Source: Reichenbachiella sp. (GTDB lineage Bacteria; Bacteroidota; Bacteroidia; Cytophagales; Cyclobacteriaceae). Taken from it: a DNA stretch of 64,000 bases. A program made the position numbers and the translations under genes. Where the stretch lies: assembly GCF_033344935.1 (NCBI RefSeq), contig NZ_JAWPMM010000001.1, positions 4,305,501-4,369,500 on the forward strand, given 5' to 3'. Shown one piece after another: positions 51,816-61,037 of the stretch. Below the pieces are notes generated by a model. That model worked only from the letters and a program-made list of their open reading frames with translations. It ran no database searches and had not been told where the DNA came from. Within the stretch, counting starts at the first letter, position 1. The number at the start of each line of letters is the position of its first letter.

Positions 51816-54800
51816 ATGTTACGCTCCTATCTCCTTTTGGGCTTGCTTCTATTTTGCCTTTTGGCTAACGCTCAAGAAAATCAATTGATTATCAGGCAAG
51901 GCCATACCGCAGCCATAAACAGTTTGAAATATGCGCCGGACGGCAGCGCTGTCTACTCAGCCAGCGATGACAAATCCATAAAAATGTGGGACGTTAAGAC
52001 TGGCGTAGATGTCAATACCTTCAACGCACATACCGCACCTGTCAGATGTATGGAGCTCTCTGAAAATGGCGAACTATTGGTTTCCGGAGATCTAGATGGA
52101 AAAGTACTACTCTGGGATGCCAAGACAGGCAAAGTAAAGCTCACCATCAGCGCACATGAAGGTAGCGTAAACACGATAAAATTCACCAAAGACCAACAAT
52201 ACATGGTTTCTGGTGGAGATGACAAAATGCTCAAAGTTTGGAATCTTCAAGGTGACACACTGAAAACGATCAAAGGATTTAATGCGTCGATTCAAAGTAT
52301 TGGAATTTCCCCAGATGGCACCCGAATTATATCTGGAGGGTATAAAAACAATGGAGTTGAGTTGCTGTTAGTTGACTTAGAAAAGGGTAAAATTATCGAT
52401 GATGCTTTGAATCATGTAGCCGGAGCCGGCGCAGCTCAAGTCTATGCCAAAGCCATCATGACGCCGGTAGCACTGGCTATGAATATTGGAAAAGGAAATG
52501 TCGGAAAAGGCATGACGACTTTCTACATCATGAATTACAGCAACATCGAATTTACTAATGATGGTAGCAAAATTCTGATCTCCCAAAACACCTTCCTACC
52601 TCTTACCGCAGCTAAAGGCGAAGAAACAAGTGAGGGCACTTCCAGCATTTCGATCATAGAATTAACCGAAGACCAAAACCAGTTTAAAGAGGTGCGACGA
52701 CCCATCAGATGGCAATCCAGCCACCCAAGAGCAGTAGCCGTCTTCAACCAAGACCAAACCAAAGTAATTGTAAATGAAAAGTACAGCATGAAGGTGTATG
52801 ACATAGAGAATGCAGATTTTCCTGAGCCTGGAAAAAAAGAAGCCACTCAATATATACCTCCTGTAGTTAAGGAAATAAAAGGTACTGGTCTAGGCCTAAA
52901 TGCATTGGCTTTGTCTCCCGATTATAGAACTGTAGTTTCCGCTGATGATGACAGAAGAATTAAACTCTGGGATTACAATTCAGGTAGGAAAATACGTGAC
53001 TTGGAAGGCTTTGTTCAGCCAGCACTTGCGGTAGATGTACTACCCGATGGCAAGCATATCATGGTCGGATCACTGGACCGCAACCTTACGGTTTGGGATA
53101 TCAGTACTGGTCAGTTGGTCAGGACTTTTGATCGATCCTCTGATGTCTGTAGTATAGACATCTCAGAAGATGGTAAATCCTTCCTGACTGCAGCGGTTAA
53201 CACCGAGTTTTTCAAAATGTGGAGTTATACGACTGGCCGTCAGCTTAGGTCTTTTTTAGAAACCAAAAAACAAACCGTTTGGGTGAAATACAATCCTGAT
53301 GACGACGATCAAATATTTGCCGCTACAGCAGATGGTGAAGCGAAAATTTGGTCAATCAGCGAAACAAAAGCCAAAAAGAAAATCAAAGGAGATTACCGCT
53401 TGTTCGAAGACAAGTATAAAAACAACGATTTCAAAGTAAGTTGGGAGGACTATAAGCTCATTATCAAAAAATCAAACGCTGAGTACATCACAGATATTCA
53501 AAGTGGAAGGTTGACTGATGCGGTTTTCAGCAAAGACGACAAATACTTGATCACTACTAACGAGAACGGCGAAATTGCCTTATATGACCTAGCCAGCAAA
53601 AAAAGAACGATCAGCATGGCTCTTATTGGCAATAATGACTTCATCACCTACACGCCAGATTTGTACTACACCTCTTCAAAAGGAGCTGCCAAAGCCATAG
53701 CCTTTAAAGCAGAAAATAAAGTACTTCCATTTGAACAACTAGAACTCAAATACAATAGACCAGATATAATAGCCAATCGCATCGGATACGCACCGAAAAA
53801 ACTGATCGCCTCTTACAAAGCCGCTTATGATCGGAGATTAAAAAGACTGGGTTATACCGAAGCAGACTTAGGCAATACTTTTGATTTACCTGAAGTAACT
53901 GTTGATTTCACTTCCGTGCCGCTAGAAACTGATCAAAAAATGCTCAGTCTAAATATTTCAGCAACGGATAAAAATTATCCAATCAAACAACTTCAAGTGT
54001 ACGCTAATGATGTTCCTGTTTTTGGATCGAAGGGCATTGCCGTGCAGGGCAAAATGAACCTCAATAAGGAGTTATCCTTTCCGCTAAGCAACGGAATAAA
54101 TGAAATAAAAATAACTGCAACTAATGCCAAGGGGCAAGAATCCATTCCTGAAAAATTCGAAATTCAATATACCGCCGAATGGGACAAACCAGACTTGTAT
54201 GTGATTGGCATAGGTGTATCCAACTATCAACAGTCGGACTACAATCTGGCCTTTGCCGCCAAAGATGCGCAAGACATGATTCAAACCTTGTCAGGGTCTA
54301 GTGCCTACGAGAAAGTATTCGCTAAACAACTCACCAATGCTGATGCCACCGATGCGAATATCATGACCATCCGATCATTCATCTCACAGGCTAAAGTTGA
54401 TGACGTAGTGGCCATATTCATAGCCGGTCACGGGGTATTGGACAAAGACTACAACTATTACTTCGCCACCAACAATATGGATTTCTCCAACCCAGCCAAT
54501 GGCGGTTTGTCCTACGCACAAATCGAATCCCTCATTGATGGTATAGATTGTCGAAATAAAATACTCTTAATGGATACCTGTCATTCTGGTGAGTTAGATG
54601 ATGAGGATGTCCAAACGGTGACTGCATCTGCCAAAAAAAGTGGTGCGGTATCCTTCCGCTCAACGGGCAACATTGTAAAACTGAAAGAGAATAGTTTTGG
54701 CCTGCAAAATACGCTTGAGCTGTCCAAATCACTTTTTAGTGATATGCGAAAAGGCACCGGAGCAACGGTTATTTCAGCGGCTGGGGGCACCGAATTCGCG

Positions 54801-55010
54801 GCAGAAGGCATGAATTCAGAGAATGGTTTATTTACTGCCAGCTTTATAGAAGGCATCACCACTCGTCGTGCGGATACAGACCGTAACAGAAGCTATTCGA
54901 TCTCAGAAATGCGAGCTTGGGTTGGTGAGCAAGTCATCAGAAAAAGCAAAGGAAACCAAGTACCTACATCACGAGAAGAAAACGTAAAAAATGATTTTAG
55001 AATTTATTAA
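51816..55010 (+). CDS. exported WD40-repeat caspase-family protease
   Basis: 1064 residues with a signal peptide ending LANAQ. WD40 repeats run at about 28-170 (GHTAAINSLKYAPDGSAVYSASDD...KMWD) and about 355-515, with blade-like segments between and after (to about 640). An Ig-like segment with a VDFTSVPLETDQ opening (about 690-785) leads to a C14 caspase domain from about 790 (LYVIGIGVSNYQ, FAAKDAQDM). It has catalytic His872 in AGHG and Cys922 in MDTCHSGE, both intact, so protease activity is expected. WD40-caspase fusions occur in bacteria, but a signal peptide places this one outside the cytoplasm. The FecR-like gene follows ten bases later, then the CHASE2 gene; the three form an operon. 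Confidence 0.88.
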   Translation: MLRSYLLLGLLLFCLLANAQENQLIIRQGHTAAINSLKYAPDGSAVYSASDDKSIKMWDVKTGVDVNTFNAHTAPVRCMELSENGELLVSGDLDGKVLLWDAKTGKVKLTISAHEGSVNTIKFTKDQQYMVSGGDDKMLKVWNLQGDTLKTIKGFNASIQSIGISPDGTRIISGGYKNNGVELLLVDLEKGKIIDDALNHVAGAGAAQVYAKAIMTPVALAMNIGKGNVGKGMTTFYIMNYSNIEFTNDGSKILISQNTFLPLTAAKGEETSEGTSSISIIELTEDQNQFKEVRRPIRWQSSHPRAVAVFNQDQTKVIVNEKYSMKVYDIENADFPEPGKKEATQYIPPVVKEIKGTGLGLNALALSPDYRTVVSADDDRRIKLWDYNSGRKIRDLEGFVQPALAVDVLPDGKHIMVGSLDRNLTVWDISTGQLVRTFDRSSDVCSIDISEDGKSFLTAAVNTEFFKMWSYTTGRQLRSFLETKKQTVWVKYNPDDDDQIFAATADGEAKIWSISETKAKKKIKGDYRLFEDKYKNNDFKVSWEDYKLIIKKSNAEYITDIQSGRLTDAVFSKDDKYLITTNENGEIALYDLASKKRTISMALIGNNDFITYTPDLYYTSSKGAAKAIAFKAENKVLPFEQLELKYNRPDIIANRIGYAPKKLIASYKAAYDRRLKRLGYTEADLGNTFDLPEVTVDFTSVPLETDQKMLSLNISATDKNYPIKQLQVYANDVPVFGSKGIAVQGKMNLNKELSFPLSNGINEIKITATNAKGQESIPEKFEIQYTAEWDKPDLYVIGIGVSNYQQSDYNLAFAAKDAQDMIQTLSGSSAYEKVFAKQLTNADATDANIMTIRSFISQAKVDDVVAIFIAGHGVLDKDYNYYFATNNMDFSNPANGGLSYAQIESLIDGIDCRNKILLMDTCHSGELDDEDVQTVTASAKKSGAVSFRSTGNIVKLKENSFGLQNTLELSKSLFSDMRKGTGATVISAAGGTEFAAEGMNSENGLFTASFIEGITTRRADTDRNRSYSISEMRAWVGEQVIRKSKGNQVPTSREENVKNDFRIY

Positions 55011-55020
55011 GCAAAACGTC

Positions 55021-55803
55021 ATGAGAGTATTAATCATCATATTGTTTCTTGCCTTTCAGTCTGCACAAGCTCAAAACTATACCGTCATACACGTAATCGG
55101 TAAAATCTATGACAGCAAGAGTGGGAACTACCTAAAATCGGGATCCAAATTGAGTGAAGATTCGAAACTCCGATTCGATACACCCAATGCTCGTGCTGCC
55201 GCGCTCAGCTCCTCTAGAGGACGATATGTGATTCAAAAACAAAGTAATCAAGGAAGCAGCAGCGATTTAGCTTACACACTATCTGCTGTCCTGTCGCCAG
55301 CCAGGGGAAAAATGAGTACGCGAGCTGGTGGTATCAATAATCAAATGGATTTTGTGAAGAAATTCGCAGAAGGTCCGATCGCAATTGTTGGCGGTCAATA
55401 TGCCACAGCTGTTTCCGCTACCTCCTATCCATCGGATGATACCAGATTTTTCTATGCTAGCTACCTATTCAATGGAGAAGCCATTAACAAAAAATTGGAT
55501 GTGATAGATGGAAGCCTGGTGTTTGATACTAACACCTTTTACGCAGTAGATGGCATTGCTATCGAAGCAAAACAAACCACTGACACCAAACTATTCTATT
55601 ACGATAGTGAAAAGGAGGAGTCCACCGAGATTACTTCTCTAAACTTCGCAGTGGTGAGCAACGCTGAGTTTGAATCCATAAAAAATTCTCTGGCTGATCT
55701 AAGCGATGAAGAGCAATTAAAAAGTCTACAGGAAATTATCAGCTCCTTATATGGATCATGCGAACTGGCAAATATTGAAGCCGCCTTACAAGCTATGAAT
55801 TGA
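55021..55803 (+). CDS. exported FecR-like (SH3-fold) protein
   Basis: 260 residues from the ATG at 55021, ten bases after the caspase stop; an ATG at 54991 overlaps that gene and would bury the signal peptide. Signal peptide 1-18 (ending AQAQ). The mature start has VIHVIGKIYDSKSGNYLKSG, then SKLSEDSKLRFDTPNARAA, a G-x-x-L-x-x-G / D-x-I-x-T layout like FecR/SH3-type domains that bind surface or sugar ligands. The second half is not recognised. It overlaps the CHASE2 gene by one base (TGATG), suggesting translational coupling. The domain call is moderate. Confidence 0.62.
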   Translation: MRVLIIILFLAFQSAQAQNYTVIHVIGKIYDSKSGNYLKSGSKLSEDSKLRFDTPNARAAALSSSRGRYVIQKQSNQGSSSDLAYTLSAVLSPARGKMSTRAGGINNQMDFVKKFAEGPIAIVGGQYATAVSATSYPSDDTRFFYASYLFNGEAINKKLDVIDGSLVFDTNTFYAVDGIAIEAKQTTDTKLFYYDSEKEESTEITSLNFAVVSNAEFESIKNSLADLSDEEQLKSLQEIISSLYGSCELANIEAALQAMN

Positions 55804-56975
55804 TGAACAAGAAACAATTCTTTCTCTGGTTAGGGATCATGGCCAATGCTTTGGCCATGATCCTACTTACCTTCTATTTCATGAGTTTGCCTTGGTTGGC
55901 AGGCGATGAAAAGCTCCTCATATGGAGCACATCGGCCATTAAATTCGCCAATAGAGAGGTGCCAGCATCAGAAGATTTTGCATTAATTAATACCTCTTAT
56001 GATTTGCAACTCATCGATCGATTAGATGAATTTGGATTTCCGGTTGGCCAAAGAGTGATTACAGATCGTGAAAAATTGACCATCATCCTTGATGCCATAG
56101 CAAAAGGAGAAAACACTCCCAAGTATATTATTTGTGACATTCATTTTCTGGACTCTACGATATTTGATGTGGGGCTAGATACTACACTGCAAAAATTCGA
56201 CAATCTTATTATCTCCTATCATCTCAATGATTATGGAGAGATCGAAACTCCAATTTTCAATAAGGTAAATAGAGGACTGTCAGACTACGTGATTGGAAGT
56301 GTGTTTGATGGTGTGTATAAATATCAGCTATTGCATCATGATAGCTTAAAACTGACCCCTTTAAAAATATTCGAAGACTTAAACGGCACCAAATCGGAAT
56401 CTATTGGCCCTTTTGTCAAAATAGGAAATCACTGGACGCCCAATAATTTCATTATGAATTACCGGTTGCTTCAGAAGGATATTGAAAATATTGAAGCAGG
56501 TTTCAATCCAGTAAACCTAGGAGAATTACTCTATCTTGAAGAGCTGGATATTCAAGAGTTTGTTGCAGGAAAAATCGTAGTTATTGGTGACTTCTTCGAA
56601 AATGACATGCACGAAACGCTTTTCGAAATCACTGCTGGTCCACTCATACTTCTAAATGCCTTTCTCAATATTCAAGCAGGTGATACCTATGTCAATTTTT
56701 GGTTCTTCCTTCTGCTTTTTGTCAGTTACTGTTACTTCAGCTACATGGTATTTGTAGAAGGTGATTACATGGAAAGCAGAATAACCAAATATTTTGGAGC
56801 AGTAAAACTGGCCAACTATTTAGCAGGGTTTATGAGCTATCTCATATTCCTGACTCTACTTTCTTGTATTACCTTTTTCTTATTCAACATTCATTTGAAT
56901 GTCTTCTTTCTTGCCATTACCTTTTATCTGATGGATAAACTAGTCGGATTGATATACGCTAAAATGAAGAACTAA
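55803..56975 (+). CDS. CHASE2-like membrane sensor without output domain
   Basis: 390 residues from the ATG at 55803. N-terminal membrane helix (about 8-30), an extracytoplasmic domain of about 260 residues with ALINTSYDLQLID, PKYIICDIHFLDS and GKIVVIGDFFENDMHETLF as in CHASE2 sensor domains, then three C-terminal helices (about 296-318, 335-358, 362-382) ending KMKN. CHASE2 proteins normally carry a kinase, cyclase or phosphatase; this one ends in a membrane bundle. It may signal through membrane partners such as the exported caspase and FecR-like proteins. It converges on ctp with a four-base stop overlap. Confidence 0.7.
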   Translation: MNKKQFFLWLGIMANALAMILLTFYFMSLPWLAGDEKLLIWSTSAIKFANREVPASEDFALINTSYDLQLIDRLDEFGFPVGQRVITDREKLTIILDAIAKGENTPKYIICDIHFLDSTIFDVGLDTTLQKFDNLIISYHLNDYGEIETPIFNKVNRGLSDYVIGSVFDGVYKYQLLHHDSLKLTPLKIFEDLNGTKSESIGPFVKIGNHWTPNNFIMNYRLLQKDIENIEAGFNPVNLGELLYLEELDIQEFVAGKIVVIGDFFENDMHETLFEITAGPLILLNAFLNIQAGDTYVNFWFFLLLFVSYCYFSYMVFVEGDYMESRITKYFGAVKLANYLAGFMSYLIFLTLLSCITFFLFNIHLNVFFLAITFYLMDKLVGLIYAKMKN

Positions 56976-58600
56976 TTACTTCGCGCCATAATTGACTCTG
57001 CCTGATCAAAAAGCTCTATGGCTTGCATATAGATCTCATTGGTCTGATTGAATATCGGATAGAAACCATCATTATTCCAAACTCCTCTTGCAATCTGTGC
57101 TTTCAAATACAGTTTGATCAAGTCTTTTGAGTGCTTGAATTGGGCATCATTATATTTCAGTCCACTTTCTTCGGCAACTGCAACGAGTTCCTTTAGCATT
57201 TTTTCGCTGACTTCGAAGTCCGCAAAATATTTATCAAAGCCATCGCTCTCCAATTTGGCTCTATTACCGTCTGAATAAGTCAAAGAGTACTCTCTAATGG
57301 CGTTAGTGGTAAACAGTTTATTCAAATAAGAAGAATTTCCTGCTGTATCCATCGGAATAAAATAATCGGGCATGATACCACCACCACCATAAACCGTTCG
57401 ACCTTTGGCGGTTTGATATTTTAGGGTATCGTTTTGGTGAATGCTATCTGCATTATACAATTCGCCTGAAGTATATCTGTTGTAGACATCGCTATAGTAA
57501 TCGTCTTTTCCCCCTTCATAAGAACGCTGTATAGATCTGCCACTTGGGGTATAATATCTTGAAATCGTCAAACGCAATTCAGATCCGTCGGACAGATCAA
57601 TAGGCATTTGTACCAATCCTTTGCCGAATGAGCGTCTTCCAACTACCAATCCTCTATCATTGTCCTGAATAGCACCGGAAACAATCTCAGAGGCGGATGC
57701 ACTACCCTCATCAATTAAAACAATTAAAGGGCGATCTTCGAATAGCCCTGCACTTCCCGCACGGTGTTCCTGGTTATATCTAAATTCTTTGCCTTTTGTG
57801 AATACAATCATAGGATCACCTGGCAAAAATTCATCCGCCATTTGAATCGCCATACTCATATATCCACCAGGGTTCCCTGTCAGGTCCAATATCAATTTTT
57901 GAAGGCCTTGTTCATCCAATTTGTCCAAAGCAGATTTGAACTCATCGTACGTAGTAGCGGTAAATCTGTTGACTTTAATATAACCGATTTCATCGTCTAC
58001 CATGTATGATGCATCCACAGAGAACTGTGGGATTTTATCTCGAATGATATCGAAGTCTAACAAGTCATCATTATTCTTTCTGAGAATAGAAACAGTCACC
58101 TGTGTACCCTTTGGGCCTCTTAGCCTATCTAAAACACCACGAGTTTTAATACCTATTCCGGCAACGTTTTCATCGTCTACTTTGATAATCTTATCGCCGG
58201 TCAATAGCCCAACGCGCTCAGAAGGGCCTCCGCTTAATGGCGCCACCACATATATGGTGTCTCTGAAAATATTGTATTCGATGCCAATCCCGTCAAAATT
58301 TCCTTCCAACTGGGAACGGCTATACTCTTGCTCTTCTTTTGGGATATAAGCAGTATGAGGGTCCAATTCCTCTAGCATATCGGTGATAGCCTTTTCAACT
58401 AAGTCTTCTGTTTTCACCTCGTCCACATAGTTGTTATCTACATAGTTGAGAATTTCGCGAAACTTATGAAGTGACTTGGCCAGATCAGAACCACCTTTAG
58501 TAGAGCTTGTCATATTCGCTCCAATAAAAATTCCAGCCGCTATAGCGATGGATAAGAAAAGAGGTAGCCTGATTTGGGCTTTAGTATTTTGAATTTTCAT
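56972..58600 (-). CDS. C-terminal processing protease, S41 family
   Basis: 542 residues with an N-terminal signal-anchor (about 12-32). A PDZ domain (about 88-170; GIGIEYNIFRDTIYVVAPLSGGPSERVG) precedes the protease core. It has a Ser/Lys dyad: Ser about 302 in the SASASEIV context and Lys 25 residues later in FGKGLVQ. The C-terminal region (about 400-540) is helical. Tail-specific proteases of this type trim periplasmic proteins or control envelope turnover. It faces the CHASE2 gene; substrates are unknown. Confidence 0.92.
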   Translation of the reverse strand: MKIQNTKAQIRLPLFLSIAIAAGIFIGANMTSSTKGGSDLAKSLHKFREILNYVDNNYVDEVKTEDLVEKAITDMLEELDPHTAYIPKEEQEYSRSQLEGNFDGIGIEYNIFRDTIYVVAPLSGGPSERVGLLTGDKIIKVDDENVAGIGIKTRGVLDRLRGPKGTQVTVSILRKNNDDLLDFDIIRDKIPQFSVDASYMVDDEIGYIKVNRFTATTYDEFKSALDKLDEQGLQKLILDLTGNPGGYMSMAIQMADEFLPGDPMIVFTKGKEFRYNQEHRAGSAGLFEDRPLIVLIDEGSASASEIVSGAIQDNDRGLVVGRRSFGKGLVQMPIDLSDGSELRLTISRYYTPSGRSIQRSYEGGKDDYYSDVYNRYTSGELYNADSIHQNDTLKYQTAKGRTVYGGGGIMPDYFIPMDTAGNSSYLNKLFTTNAIREYSLTYSDGNRAKLESDGFDKYFADFEVSEKMLKELVAVAEESGLKYNDAQFKHSKDLIKLYLKAQIARGVWNNDGFYPIFNQTNEIYMQAIELFDQAESIMARSN

Positions 58601-58690
58601 AGACCTAGAAATAAAGTAGTATTCCTTTTACGAGTAAAGTATCTATAAGATACCAAAAAAGGGGTCTTAATTCAATTGACAGAGGGAAAC

Positions 58691-58726
58691 AAAAAAGACT
58701 GGCCTACCAAGTATCCCAGTCTTTTT
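58691..58726. terminator. hairpin with T tracts overlapping a small ORF end
   Basis: AAAAAGACTGG (58692-58702) pairs with CCAGTCTTTTT (58716-58726) over a 13-base loop. It has A/T runs on both sides, so it can act on either strand. On the minus strand the left half is also the last codons of the peptide gene at 58704-58814. Confidence 0.75.
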
Positions 58727-58814
58727 CATGATTGCTTACTTTTTCATTTGGTAGCACAAATGGGCAAATCGCCGCACCAACAAACAAAACCGCAATAATA
58801 ATTATCATTGTCAT
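58704..58814 (-). CDS. 36-residue single-pass membrane peptide
   Basis: An ORF from the ATG at 58814 (the ATG at 58808 is an alternative) to a TAG. Its first 22 residues are a continuous hydrophobic run (MTMIIIIAVLFVG, then AAICPFVLP), followed by a charged tail ending EKDWDTW. Such one-helix peptides are common membrane regulators, but no family is named. It is separated from gdhA by 81 bases and from ctp by 103. The last codons fall in a terminator stem, so the stop and terminator are compactly arranged. Confidence 0.55.
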   Translation of the reverse strand: MTMIIIIAVLFVGAAICPFVLPNEKVSNHEKDWDTW

Positions 58815-58895
58815 ATCGAACCAGATTTTAATTTGAAGGCCAAAGATAATCCGTTCTTATCACACCGCAAATCAGATCAATATTAATGTCGAAAA

Positions 58896-60251
58896 TTATA
58901 CGTGTCCTTGCGCCAGCATAGCCTCAGCCACTTTCACATAGCCAGCAATATTGGCGCCTTTCACATAATCGACATAGTTGTCGTCTACACGTCCATATTT
59001 TTCACAATTCTCATGAATAGAGATCATGATATTCTTAAGCTTTTGATCTACTTCTTCACTAGTCCAGCTCAATCGCATACCATTCTGAGACATTTCTAAA
59101 CCTGATGTGGCTACTCCTCCAGCATTTGATGCTTTGCCAGGACTAAATAAAATTCTGTTTTTGCGTATTAATTCTAAAGCGCCTTCCGTGGTAGGCATAT
59201 TAGCTCCCTCAAACACACCGATGCATCCATTGTCGATCAACGTTTGCATGTCGTAATCCGGCAATTCATTCTGCGTAGCGCAAGGAAATGCTAAATCCAC
59301 CTTCGCATTCCATGGTGTTACATCTTTATTGAATTTCGCACTTTTGTATTTTTTTGCATATTCGCTGATACGTCCTCTTTGCTCATTCTTCAATTCCTTG
59401 ATATAAGCTAGTTTTTCTTCATCGATTCCCTCTGGGTCGTATATATAGCCTTGGGAATCAGACACAGTTACCGGCTTGGCACCTAAATGCAATAACTTTT
59501 CAATTGTGTATTGCGCCACGTTTCCACTTCCTGATACTGCACATACTTTCCCATGCATCGAATGTCCGTGCGCCTTTAGTACTTCATCAGCGAAATAAAC
59601 AGTACCATATCCAGTCGCTTCAGTGCGTATCAAACTTCCCCCGTATGGCAAGCCTTTGCCTGTCAATACACCTGAAAACTCGTTACGCAGTCTCTTATAT
59701 TGGCCAAACATGTAACCAACTTCTCTACCACCTACTCCAATGTCTCCCGCTGGCACGTCCGTAAACCCACCAATATGCTTAGAAAGCTCAGTCATAAAAC
59801 TTTGGCAAAAACGCATGACTTCAGCATCCGACTTTCCCTTCGGGTCAAAATCACTCCCTCCTTTTCCTCCACCTAATGGTAGCGTAGTCAAACTGTTTTT
59901 GAAAACTTGTTCAAAAGCCAAAAACTTAAGAATGCTCAGATTGACCGTAGGATGAAATCGCAAGCCCCCTTTATATGGACCAATGGCTGAGTTCATTTGT
60001 ACGCGAAACCCACGATTGATTTGGTTATTACCATTGTCATCTACCCATGGCACACGAAATATCACAGCGCGTTCAGGCTCACAAATTCTTTCCAATATAT
60101 TGGCTTGCTTATATTTTGGGTGGTCTTCATTGAAAGGAATAATCACTTCCGCCACTTCACGAACAGCTTGAATAAATTCTGTTTCATTGGGGTTTCTGGC
60201 TTCAATGCTCTTCATAAAAGTATCGACAGCCTGAGTCATGTTCTTGGACAT
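58896..60251 (-). CDS. gdhA: NADP-dependent glutamate dehydrogenase
   Basis: 451 residues from the ATG at 60251 (MSKNMTQAVDTFM); starting at 60284 would add 11 residues. It interconverts 2-oxoglutarate plus ammonia and glutamate. Seen: FRVPWVDDNG, GPYKGGLRFHP with the first substrate Lys, PLGGGKGGSDFDPKGKSD with the catalytic Lys, GDIGVGGREVGYMFG with the catalytic Asp, and the Rossmann motif SGSGNVAQY (about 234). The hexameric NADP-type length fits. It is divergent from the small helical-protein gene at 60463. Confidence 0.97.
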   Translation of the reverse strand: MSKNMTQAVDTFMKSIEARNPNETEFIQAVREVAEVIIPFNEDHPKYKQANILERICEPERAVIFRVPWVDDNGNNQINRGFRVQMNSAIGPYKGGLRFHPTVNLSILKFLAFEQVFKNSLTTLPLGGGKGGSDFDPKGKSDAEVMRFCQSFMTELSKHIGGFTDVPAGDIGVGGREVGYMFGQYKRLRNEFSGVLTGKGLPYGGSLIRTEATGYGTVYFADEVLKAHGHSMHGKVCAVSGSGNVAQYTIEKLLHLGAKPVTVSDSQGYIYDPEGIDEEKLAYIKELKNEQRGRISEYAKKYKSAKFNKDVTPWNAKVDLAFPCATQNELPDYDMQTLIDNGCIGVFEGANMPTTEGALELIRKNRILFSPGKASNAGGVATSGLEMSQNGMRLSWTSEEVDQKLKNIMISIHENCEKYGRVDDNYVDYVKGANIAGYVKVAEAMLAQGHV

Positions 60252-60429
60252 GGAATTATATTTTGGGTTATAAATCTGAGTCAATATTAGCTAATTCCCA
60301 CACATTATCTTGTCTTCAACTTTGATATTTTATCCTGGTATTAAATAATCTCAATTGCCCACTTCGAATATTAATCATTAATTAAAACAATGATAATTGA
60401 ACCCATTAGTCATTGGTTCAAGGAATTCG

Positions 60430-60437
60430 TTCTTTTG
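60430..60437 (+). promoter_or_regulatory. possible -7 element for small helical protein 1
   Basis: TTCTTTTG, one mismatch from TAnnTTTG, lies 25 bases before the ATG at 60463. Its core (TCTTTTG) resembles the element before the paralogue. Confidence 0.35.
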
Positions 60438-60462
60438 ATTAAGCACCAAAACACAGAAAAAT

Positions 60463-60636
60463 ATGAACACCTATCCCACAACACCAGACTTGCTCGATAC
60501 GCTTCGAACATTAAAAAAAGAAGACCAAAAGGATCTACTGGATTACATTAAAGCCAGATATTTGACTTCATCTAAGGTTACTGAGCATTATCGAAAAAAT
60601 GCCTTATCTCAAATAAAAAAGGCTTTGAATTACTAG
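60463..60636 (+). CDS. tiny helical protein 1 (paralogue of the gene at 60790)
   Basis: 57 residues. The pattern LDTLRTLKKEDQKDLLDYIK, then HYRKNALSQIKKALN, is nearly superposable on the 61-residue product at 60790. It appears all-helical, amphipathic and basic at the C-terminus. No Cys, metal or catalytic motif is seen, and no family name is recognised; small regulatory or structural proteins of this size are possible. It is intergenic between gdhA and the second copy, all (+). Confidence 0.6.
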   Translation: MNTYPTTPDLLDTLRTLKKEDQKDLLDYIKARYLTSSKVTEHYRKNALSQIKKALNY

Positions 60637-60714
60637 TTTTCTCCTAACAGGGAAGCTTCAAAACTTACAGAAATACGTATCTCACCTAAATTTACTTTTA
60701 GGTAAATGGCGTAT

Positions 60715-60744
60715 TTATTTCATTAATTATTGGTTCTACTTTTG
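60715..60744 (+). promoter_or_regulatory. promoter for small helical protein 2
   Basis: TTTA (60715-60718), 18 bases, then TACTTTTG (60737-60744), an exact TAnnTTTG, about 45 bases before the ATG. Confidence 0.5.
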
Positions 60745-60789
60745 AGGTAGCTATTAAGAATTCAATCAGTTCACTAAATACAACAGAAA

Positions 60790-60975
60790 ATGGATCAGCT
60801 AGCAACAGTCTTGGAAATCATGCAAAACGTGAGAACACTTGACACAGATCAAAAAAACAATGTGATGCAATATGTGAAACACATGTCATCATTGAATAAT
60901 CAAAGTGAAGAGAACTATAGAAAGAAGGCCATCAGCGAAATTCGTTCAGCCTTGAAGCAGCAAGCTTCCTTTTAA
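60790..60975 (+). CDS. tiny helical protein 2 (paralogue of the gene at 60463)
   Basis: 61 residues. MQNVRTLDTDQKNNVMQYVK, then NYRKKAISEIRSALKQQ, aligns with the preceding gene at the motifs DQK, Y(I/V)K, YRK-A(L/I)S-I and AL. It is predicted helical and basic at the C-terminus. Its own promoter is visible. Function unknown. Confidence 0.65.
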   Translation: MDQLATVLEIMQNVRTLDTDQKNNVMQYVKHMSSLNNQSEENYRKKAISEIRSALKQQASF

Positions 60976-61037
60976 TCTTCTGATAGTACGATTGCAACTA
61001 AAGAGAGGTCGGTTTGTTATATAATTTGAACTTATGT

